Source: Patescibacteria group bacterium (GTDB lineage Bacteria > Patescibacteriota > Patescibacteriia > Patescibacteriales > UBA12465). From it: DNA of 6,585 nt. The stretch spans positions 1-6,585 of the forward strand of contig JAIPIE010000040.1 of the NCBI GenBank assembly GCA_021734825.1, written 5' to 3'. Every line of letters starts with the position of its first letter. Positions within the stretch are counted from its first letter, which is position 1. Both the position numbers and the translations under genes were made by a program. Positions 1 to 4,660 of the stretch are shown in pieces. The notes beneath the pieces are model-generated. The model did no database searches, was not told where the DNA came from, and saw only the letters and a program-made list of their open reading frames with translations.

Positions 1-33
1 GTTAATTTAGTTACATGGTTAAAAGATATATTT

Positions 34-852
34 ATGAAAACTATTGAGTATTTGCCGGGTATTGAAGCCGGTGGAAAAATTAAATTAGAGTCAGAAAAAG
101 TGAAACTTCGTCCAGAATTATTATTACCAATTTTAAAGGAGCGTTTGTCTCAACGGGCTGATCAATATAATCAAGTATATGGACGTAATTGGCTTAATGC
201 TGATGCCAGTATTAATATGAGTGCTCATCCTGATGGTGGCGCGGAGGCGGAAATAATTGGGCAACAGGAAAAACAATGGGCCTTGGAATGTGGCAAAAGT
301 CACGAGCAGTGGACACAGGATAGAGAATTAAATCCGGCAATGCTTACGGAAATGGCCCTGACAGTGATGATGCAAAAATTATTACCTGATCGCTTTATAG
401 TGGTGCGATCGGCAACTTATGATGATTACAATTACGGAGTTGATCAATTAATTATTGATAAGGATACAGGCGCAGTAGTGTGTGGTATCGACGAGGTTAT
501 TAATAAGCTCGGTCATAAGGGCCCTAGTGTTAAAGAAGATAAGATTAAGAAAAAAATGCTAAAAGGTGGAGCTAGGGTGAAATATGGTGCTTCTGTTCGT
601 CAAGAAAAGTTAAGATTAGAGTCAATACAAAATATTCCCGCTTTTTATATTTCTTTAGAGAAAGAAGAGTTGCTCCGTTTGAGCGAGTCAATCTCATCAA
701 CCGAGCCAGATGAATATGAATTAGAGCTAATGAAAAAAATAACCGCTTTTTTAAAAACACAGGCGCAGACAGCGCTTACTTGGGGCTTGGATTCACGTCT
801 TCACTCTAAGGTTCAATCATTCTTAAATTCTTTAGAATCATGGCCAGCGTAA
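34..852 (+). CDS. Conserved-looking hypothetical protein, 272 aa; possible PD-(D/E)XK-like core
   Basis: I do not recognise this gene as a named family. The protein looks soluble, with no signal peptide or membrane segment. Residues 26-50 look helical and charged. Residues 100-155 form the most structured-looking part: a helix with E106, a strand (FIVVRS, 121-126), a YDDYNYGVD turn (129-137), a strand ending in D142, and a second strand leading to GIDEV (151-155). A lysine-rich segment follows (167-176), then a KYG motif (183-185) and a helical C-terminus. An acidic residue on a helix followed by D137 and D153/E154 on a beta hairpin resembles PD-(D/E)XK nuclease folds, but the lysine of the third motif is not obvious, so this is only a hypothesis. 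The first ATG is at 34 with no clear Shine-Dalgarno site. The frame stays open to base 1, so the true start may lie upstream. It ends 9 nt before cysS and probably shares its transcript. Confidence 0.75.
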   Translation: MKTIEYLPGIEAGGKIKLESEKVKLRPELLLPILKERLSQRADQYNQVYGRNWLNADASINMSAHPDGGAEAEIIGQQEKQWALECGKSHEQWTQDRELNPAMLTEMALTVMMQKLLPDRFIVVRSATYDDYNYGVDQLIIDKDTGAVVCGIDEVINKLGHKGPSVKEDKIKKKMLKGGARVKYGASVRQEKLRLESIQNIPAFYISLEKEELLRLSESISSTEPDEYELELMKKITAFLKTQAQTALTWGLDSRLHSKVQSFLNSLESWPA

Positions 853-861
853 TTAAAATAT

Positions 862-2262
862 ATGAACTTATTTCTATATAACAGTTTAAATTTAAAAAAA
901 GAAGAATTTACCCCCTTGCAACAGGGTAAAGTCGGTCTTTATACCTGTGGTCCGACCGTTTATAATTTTGCTCATTTAGGTAATTTACGCACCTATTTGT
1001 TTGAAGATTTTTTAGTGCGCACGCTTCTTTATAACGGCTACGAATTAAAACGGGTGATGAATATTACTGACGTCGGGCATCTGAGTGGTGACATGGATAT
1101 GGGAGAGGACAAAGTTGAACAGGAAGCGGTGCGTGAGGGGCGGAGTGCTTGGGATATTGCCGCCTATTATACTGACGCTTTTCAGGAAGACTTAGAATCA
1201 CTTAACATTCTAGCTCCCGATATTTGGTGTCGAGCAACTGATCATATTAACGAACAGCTAGATTTAATTAAGACTTTAGAAAAAAAAGGCTACACTTATC
1301 GTACTAGCGATGGTATTTATTTTGATACTTCAAAATTTCCCGATTATAATCGTCTTAGTCACCTTGATTTAGATGAATTAAAAGAGGGGGCAAGAGTAGA
1401 AAAAAATAAGGAAAAGAAAAATTTAACTGACTTTGCTCTTTGGAAATTTTCTCCAGTTGGGAGCAAAAGACAAATGGAGTGGAGTTCTCCTTGGGGCATT
1501 GGTTTCCCTGGTTGGCATTTGGAATGTTCGGCGATGAGTCTTAAATATTTGGGCGACAGCTTTGACATTCATTGTGGCGGCGTTGATCACGTCAACATTC
1601 ATCATACTAATGAAATTGCTCAGAGTGAGGCAGCGACGGGGAAGAAATTTGTGAACTATTGGTTGCACGGAGCTTTTTTAAATATTAGCGGTGGCAAGAA
1701 AATGGCCAAAAGTGATGATAATTTTTTAACTTTGAATAATGCTTTAATTAAAAAAGGGTTGAATCCCTTGTCTTATCGTTTGGCTGCTCTGCAAGTACAT
1801 TATCGAAAACCAATGGAATACAGTGAAGATAATTTGCGCCAGGCTGAAAATGCTTTGCTCGCCTTAATCCATCAGGTGGCCTCTTTAAAAGATGAGCCAG
1901 GGCAAGTTGATGAGGTTTATCAAACGGATTTTCAGATGGCCATTAATGATGATTTAAATATGCCTCAAGCTTTGGCAGTTTTATTTAAAATGTTAAAATC
2001 AGATTTGTCCGATAGTGATAAATTAGCGGGAGTAATAAATTTTGATCAAGTTTTAGGACTATCTTTACTTAATCAGGTAGCTGCCAGAACTGATATTGAG
2101 GAAATCGACATGTCAGCAGACATTCAGTCTTTGTTAAATAAGCGTCAACAAGCGCGTCTTGATAAGAATTGGGAGCTTTCTGATAGTTTACGTGAAGATA
2201 TTAAGCGGGCTGGTTATAATCTTGAAGATAGTAGCGATGGACAAGTGCTTAAAAAAATATAA
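862..2262 (+). CDS. cysS: Cysteinyl-tRNA synthetase (CysRS), 466 aa
   Basis: This cytoplasmic class I aminoacyl-tRNA synthetase charges tRNA-Cys with cysteine at the expense of ATP. The length matches the family (about 460 aa). The N-terminal Rossmann fold carries YTCGPTVY (27-34) and the HIGH-type signature as HLGN (38-41). The zinc ligands of the cysteine-binding site are visible as C29, C222, H247 and E251; the last three have the same mutual spacing as C209, H234 and E238 in E. coli CysRS. The second ATP signature appears as KMAKS (280-284) in place of KMSKS. From about residue 350 a helical DALR-type domain and tail should contact the anticodon. No residue expected to be essential is missing. 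The ATG at 862 lies 9 nt after the preceding stop and in the same frame, so it is the first available start; there is no Shine-Dalgarno motif. Very secure call. Confidence 0.98.
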   Translation: MNLFLYNSLNLKKEEFTPLQQGKVGLYTCGPTVYNFAHLGNLRTYLFEDFLVRTLLYNGYELKRVMNITDVGHLSGDMDMGEDKVEQEAVREGRSAWDIAAYYTDAFQEDLESLNILAPDIWCRATDHINEQLDLIKTLEKKGYTYRTSDGIYFDTSKFPDYNRLSHLDLDELKEGARVEKNKEKKNLTDFALWKFSPVGSKRQMEWSSPWGIGFPGWHLECSAMSLKYLGDSFDIHCGGVDHVNIHHTNEIAQSEAATGKKFVNYWLHGAFLNISGGKKMAKSDDNFLTLNNALIKKGLNPLSYRLAALQVHYRKPMEYSEDNLRQAENALLALIHQVASLKDEPGQVDEVYQTDFQMAINDDLNMPQALAVLFKMLKSDLSDSDKLAGVINFDQVLGLSLLNQVAARTDIEEIDMSADIQSLLNKRQQARLDKNWELSDSLREDIKRAGYNLEDSSDGQVLKKI

Positions 2263-2312
2263 GAATGAATAATAATGTTTGAAAAGAACTGGTTGAAAAT
2301 ATATTAGAAATT

Positions 2313-2687
2313 ATGATCTTAACGATCGATACAACTATAGAGCCAGATATTTTTGTCTCTTTAAGCGGCGGAGTTAGAGATGCCGAGAAAAAAGTGGCCG
2401 CTCCTCGTCAGCAGGCAGAAAAACTGTTACCAACTATTACAGAACTTTTAACTAGCCAGAAAGTGACTTGGAAGCAAATTAAAGAAATAAGAGTTCAAAA
2501 TCAGGGGGGTAATTTTACTTCTTTACGTATCGGCGTGCTAACTGCCAATGCTTTGGCTTACGCCTTAGGTATCGAAGTAAAATCTTTGCAGGGAACTGCT
2601 GTTTTTGATTTTCCTGGCGGACGAGCAGTTAAGCCAGAATATCAAGCTGAGCCCAATATTGGCCCGAAAAAAGCTCCAACCTGTTGA
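2313..2687 (+). CDS. tsaB: Short TsaB-like protein (t6A tRNA-modification complex), 124 aa
   Basis: TsaB is the inactive paralogue of TsaD that scaffolds the TsaB-TsaD-TsaE complex, which makes N6-threonylcarbamoyladenosine at position 37 of ANN-decoding tRNAs. The start MILTIDTT (1-8) is the first strand of the ASKHA (actin-like) fold. GGNFTSLRIGV (65-75) matches the family signature GxGSFTGLRIGV, followed by the helix that dimerises with TsaD. At 124 aa it is about half the usual 220-230 aa. The second actin-like subdomain is absent, yet VKPEYQAEPNI (106-116) resembles the P-x-Y tail at the end of full-length TsaB, which suggests internal loss rather than a simple cut. The gene ends in tandem stops (TGA then TAA), so it looks intact. 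The start is ATG with no clear ribosome site, 50 nt after cysS. A terminator follows directly. The function is inferred; a degenerate scaffold is possible. Confidence 0.8.
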   Translation: MILTIDTTIEPDIFVSLSGGVRDAEKKVAAPRQQAEKLLPTITELLTSQKVTWKQIKEIRVQNQGGNFTSLRIGVLTANALAYALGIEVKSLQGTAVFDFPGGRAVKPEYQAEPNIGPKKAPTC

Positions 2688-2716
2688 TAACTTTTTTAAT
2701 ATTTTTTGTAAAGATG

Positions 2717-2747
2717 AGACGACTTGTGGAAAAAGTCGTCTTTTTTT
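2717..2747 (+). terminator. Rho-independent terminator after tsaB
   Basis: A perfect 9-bp inverted repeat, AGACGACTT (2717-2725) and AAGTCGTCT (2733-2741), encloses a 7-nt loop and runs into seven consecutive T residues (2741-2747). It sits 27 nt past the tandem stop of tsaB and 34 nt before the next promoter. It therefore closes the upstream operon and insulates the mraZ promoter from readthrough. No matching A-run lies on the left side, so it works on the + strand only. Confidence 0.93.
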
Positions 2748-2780
2748 AATTTTCCCCTTATTTTTGTGGCTTTTTAAGAG

Positions 2781-2809
2781 TTGACCCTAGGGGCATAGTG
2801 GTGTATAAT
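2781..2809 (+). promoter_or_regulatory. Sigma-70-type promoter of the mraZ-rsmH-ftsL-ftsI operon
   Basis: The -35 box TTGACC (2781-2786, five of six consensus bases) and a perfect -10 box TATAAT (2804-2809) are separated by exactly 17 bp. The predicted transcription start is near A2816, giving a leader of about 67 nt before the mraZ ATG. An 8-bp palindrome CCCTAGGG (2785-2792) overlaps the end of the -35 box. This is the only convincing promoter in the window, and its place between a terminator and mraZ supports it. Confidence 0.88.
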
Positions 2810-2819
2810 TAAATCATTA

Positions 2820-2846
2820 AGGTGAAAAGTGGGGAATGAGGGTGAA
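2820..2846 (+). promoter_or_regulatory. Probable MraZ operator: three GGKGAA boxes at 10-bp spacing
   Basis: GGTGAA (2821-2826), GGGGAA (2831-2836) and GGTGAA (2841-2846) repeat with an exact 10-bp period, one helical turn, so all three boxes face the same side of the DNA. Described MraZ operators, as in E. coli, are direct repeats of a G-rich TGGGN core with 5-nt spacers, which is also a 10-bp period; the central box here reads TGGGG. The array begins about 5 bp after the predicted transcription start, where a bound MraZ oligomer would block transcription. The repeats and spacing are seen directly; assignment to MraZ is inferred from position and family knowledge. Confidence 0.75.
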
Positions 2847-2858
2847 TCAACTTGTTGA
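2847..2858. repeat. Small inverted repeat in the mraZ leader
   Basis: TCAAC, TT, GTTGA is a perfect 5-bp inverted repeat immediately after the last MraZ-like box. In RNA the central bases would leave a 4-bp stem with a CUUG loop, which is weak. It could be a minor protein site or nothing. It is reported because it adjoins the operator. Confidence 0.35.
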
Positions 2859-2882
2859 CACTTTATCCCCTGAAAAGAAGAT

Positions 2883-3314
2883 ATGTTCATCGGTGAATAC
2901 AATCACAATTTAGATGACAAAGGTCGCTTAGCCATCCCGGCCAAGTTTCGACTTATTCTAAAAAAAGGTGCAGTAGTTACCAAGGGTTTGGATAACTGCT
3001 TGTTTTTGTATTCAAAAGAACAGTTTGAAAAAATTGCCAAAAAATTTGCCGCCCTCCCAATTAGTCAGGCCAAGGCCCGCGCTTTTTCTCGTCATATGTT
3101 GGCGGGAGCCATGGATGTAGATTTTGACAATCAGGGAAGAGTAACTCTACCTGAATATTTACGTAAATTCTCTGCTTTAAAAAAGGGAGTTATTATTGCC
3201 GGTCTTTATAATCATTTAGAAATATGGGACGAGACTACTTGGAATAAATACAAGCAGGCAGCTGAAGAGAATAGTAATAGCATTGCTGAAGAGTTGGGTG
3301 ATTTAGGAATTTAG
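2883..3314 (+). CDS. mraZ: Transcriptional regulator MraZ, 143 aa
   Basis: MraZ is the DNA-binding regulator that usually opens the dcw cluster and, where studied, controls its own operon; it can also associate with the nucleoid. The protein has the family's two SpoVT-AbrB-like half-domains. The first opens with the hallmark MFIGEYNHNLDDKGRLAIP (1-19). The second has DFDNQGRVTLP (80-90) and ends in GLYNHLEIWD (107-116). The paired DxKGR and DxQGR loops mark the two swapped-hairpin units. Length is normal (about 140-150 aa). The ATG at 2883 is preceded in frame by TGA at 2871 and has only a weak purine stretch (AAGAAG) as ribosome site. It is the first gene after a strong promoter and an operator-like array, which fits autoregulation. 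It ends 1 nt before rsmH. Secure call. Confidence 0.97.
   Translation: MFIGEYNHNLDDKGRLAIPAKFRLILKKGAVVTKGLDNCLFLYSKEQFEKIAKKFAALPISQAKARAFSRHMLAGAMDVDFDNQGRVTLPEYLRKFSALKKGVIIAGLYNHLEIWDETTWNKYKQAAEENSNSIAEELGDLGI
3305..3308 (+). promoter_or_regulatory. Shine-Dalgarno site of rsmH inside the end of mraZ
   Basis: AGGA lies 7 nt before the rsmH ATG, inside the last codons of mraZ. It is the only clear Shine-Dalgarno match before any gene in the window. It suggests that rsmH is translated by coupling to mraZ or by efficient re-initiation. Confidence 0.6.
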
Positions 3315-3315
3315 T

Positions 3316-4257
3316 ATGACATATAAACACGTTCCAGTTTTATTAGAAGAAGTGCTCAGTGTTTTAAATCCGCAGGCTGGTCAAACTTATGTTGATTGTA
3401 CTCTTGGTGGAGCCTCTTATACTAGGGCGCTCGCTCGAGCAGTCGGCAAGAAGGGTAGAATTGTTAGCATCGATGCCGATGAAATGGCTATAAAAAATGC
3501 CGAGGGCATTCTTCAACAAGATAATTTTCAAAACGTAAGCCTAGTTCATAACAATTTTAGAAATTTAGCCACTATCGCTCAAGAGCAATCGTTAAGTCAA
3601 GTTGATGGAATTGTGTTTGACCTAGGCTTATCTTCAGCTCAACTGGATGATGAGTTAAGAGGTTTTTCTTTCCAGGGTGATCGACCACTAGATATGGCCT
3701 TTGGCGTAGGGGAATCAGTGAGCACGATTAACTTGGTTAATTCTTCTCCCCTATCAGAGCTGACAAAAATCTTTAGAGAGTTAGGAGAAGAAGTTCAAGC
3801 TTATCGTTTGGCTAAAGAGATTATTAATATTCGTAAGCAGAAAAAAATAAAAAGCACTAAAGAATTAGTAGATATTATTTTAAAAATTACGCCAGCTCGA
3901 TACTTAAAATCAAGAATCCATCCAGCTACTCGTGTTTTTCAAGCCTTACGTTTAGCCACCAACGATGAATTTGGTAGCCTGAAGGAAGCTTTAGCTGCCA
4001 CTACTGACCTTTTAAAGATTGGCGGTCGTCTCGCAGTAGTTTCTTTTCATAGCGGTGAGGATAGGATTGTTAAACAATGGTTAAAGAAAGAAAGTATCGA
4101 TTGTCTTTGCCCGCCGCAAGCTCCAGTCTGTGTCTGTAAACATCGTGCCCGTTTTCAAATTATAGTTAAAAAACCAATCATGGCTTCCACGAAAGAATTA
4201 AGCGCTAATCCTCGTGCCCGCAGTGCCAAGCTAAGAGGGGCTGAAAAAATTAGTTAA
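3316..4257 (+). CDS. rsmH: 16S rRNA (cytosine-1402-N4)-methyltransferase RsmH (MraW), 313 aa
   Basis: RsmH uses S-adenosylmethionine to methylate N4 of C1402 in the decoding centre of the 30S subunit; it acts in the cytoplasm. Family signatures run in order. HVPVLLEEVL (5-14) leads in. The SAM-binding VDCTLGGASYT (26-36) has an A where many members have GG. SIDAD (51-55) is the acidic ribose-binding strand end. FDLGLSSAQLDDELRGFSF (101-119) is followed by RPLDM (123-127). HPATRVFQALRLATNDE (202-218), VVSFHSGEDRIVK (241-253) and NPRARSAKLR (298-307) complete the set. A four-cysteine knuckle, C263-x-C265 and C272-x-C274, is present, as in many RsmH proteins. Length matches the family. The ATG lies 1 nt after the mraZ stop and is served by AGGA at 3305-3308; an in-frame TAG at 3304 excludes an earlier start. 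Secure call. Confidence 0.98.
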   Translation: MTYKHVPVLLEEVLSVLNPQAGQTYVDCTLGGASYTRALARAVGKKGRIVSIDADEMAIKNAEGILQQDNFQNVSLVHNNFRNLATIAQEQSLSQVDGIVFDLGLSSAQLDDELRGFSFQGDRPLDMAFGVGESVSTINLVNSSPLSELTKIFRELGEEVQAYRLAKEIINIRKQKKIKSTKELVDIILKITPARYLKSRIHPATRVFQALRLATNDEFGSLKEALAATTDLLKIGGRLAVVSFHSGEDRIVKQWLKKESIDCLCPPQAPVCVCKHRARFQIIVKKPIMASTKELSANPRARSAKLRGAEKIS

Positions 4258-4278
4258 TTTTCAAATTATATATTTATT

Positions 4279-4297
4279 CTGACCTTGAAAAAGTCAG
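4279..4297 (+). other. RNA hairpin with GAAA loop between rsmH and ftsL
   Basis: CTGAC (4279-4283) pairs with GTCAG (4293-4297). If C4284 is bulged, TT (4285-4286) also pairs with AA (4291-4292), closing a GAAA tetraloop (4287-4290). No T-run follows, so it is not an intrinsic terminator. The possible TTG start of ftsL at 4285 would be buried in this stem, which favours the ATG at 4312. It may be an mRNA processing or translational element, or chance. Confidence 0.4.
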
Positions 4298-4311
4298 TTA
4301 AGCTTCTTGGT

Positions 4312-4647
4312 ATGATGACTAACTACAATAAAAAAATGAACAAAAAAAGCCAATCAAAAAAAGTTTCTTATTGGCGTACGATTAATACCTTTCTTAGTAT
4401 AACTTGTCTTGTTTTCGGTATCCTCTATCTTATCGGAATGAATGACTTAACGGTAAAGGGCTTTGTTCTCAATGATTTAAAGAGCCAGGTAAGCATGTTG
4501 TCTGAAGAGCACCAGGATTTACAGACGCGCTCTTTAACTTTACAATCATATACCACCCTTTCTCCTCGCCTGCAAGATTTAAACATGGTGGTGGTGGATG
4601 ATGTTGCTTATTTATCTCCACAAATACCCGCTCTAGCTAAAAAATAA
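4312..4647 (+). CDS. ftsL: FtsL/DivIC-like septal membrane protein, about 111 aa
   Basis: FtsL proteins are small single-pass bitopic divisome subunits that, with DivIC/FtsB and DivIB/FtsQ, hold and activate the FtsW-FtsI synthase. Sequence identity in the family is low, so the call rests on architecture and position. Counted from this ATG, there is a lysine-rich cytoplasmic tail (about 1-20), one membrane segment (about 23-42, INTFLSITCLVFGILYLIG), a coiled-coil stretch (about 51-82, DLKSQVSMLSEEHQDLQ within it) and a short end with LNMVVVDDVAYL (90-101). That end resembles the LGMV...Yl tail seen in FtsL/DivIC-type proteins. It lies between rsmH and ftsI, the usual place of ftsL. The start is uncertain: TTG at 4285 (120 aa), ATG at 4312, 4315 or 4336 (103 aa) are all in frame and none has a Shine-Dalgarno site. 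I chose 4312 because TTG 4285 is in a hairpin. Confidence 0.8.
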   Translation: MMTNYNKKMNKKSQSKKVSYWRTINTFLSITCLVFGILYLIGMNDLTVKGFVLNDLKSQVSMLSEEHQDLQTRSLTLQSYTTLSPRLQDLNMVVVDDVAYLSPQIPALAKK

Positions 4648-4660
4648 TATTTCTTAGCTT

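Noticed and set aside
572..760. Antisense open frame of 62 codons within the first gene
   Set aside because: It lies wholly opposite the 272-residue gene, has no recognisable domain and no visible promoter; a shadow of the sense codons.
1359..1668. Two overlapping antisense open frames within cysS
   Set aside because: They sit opposite conserved CysRS motifs including the zinc-ligand region, so their sequence is dictated by the sense strand.
2685..2690. Alternative genetic code with TGA as glycine (code 25, as in some Patescibacteria)
   Set aside because: TGA ends tsaB and is backed by an adjacent TAA, and none of the conserved genes contains an in-frame TGA at a glycine position.
2785..2792. 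Palindrome CCCTAGGG over the -35 box as an operator
   Set aside because: Eight-base palindromes are common by chance in 6.6 kb and no second copy or flanking symmetry is seen.
2855..2883. Second -35 box TTGACA (2855-2860) in the mraZ leader
   Set aside because: No -10-like hexamer occurs at 16-18 bp; the sequence there is the purine-rich stretch before the ATG.
2892..2898. Fourth GGTGAA copy at the start of mraZ as part of the operator
   Set aside because: It encodes the conserved Gly-Glu of the MraZ N-terminus and is 51 bp from the last box, so codon constraint explains it.
4285..4316. Possible internal promoter TTGAAA and TATGAT before ftsL
   Set aside because: The spacing is 20 bp, too long for sigma-70, and the elements overlap the hairpin and the start codon.
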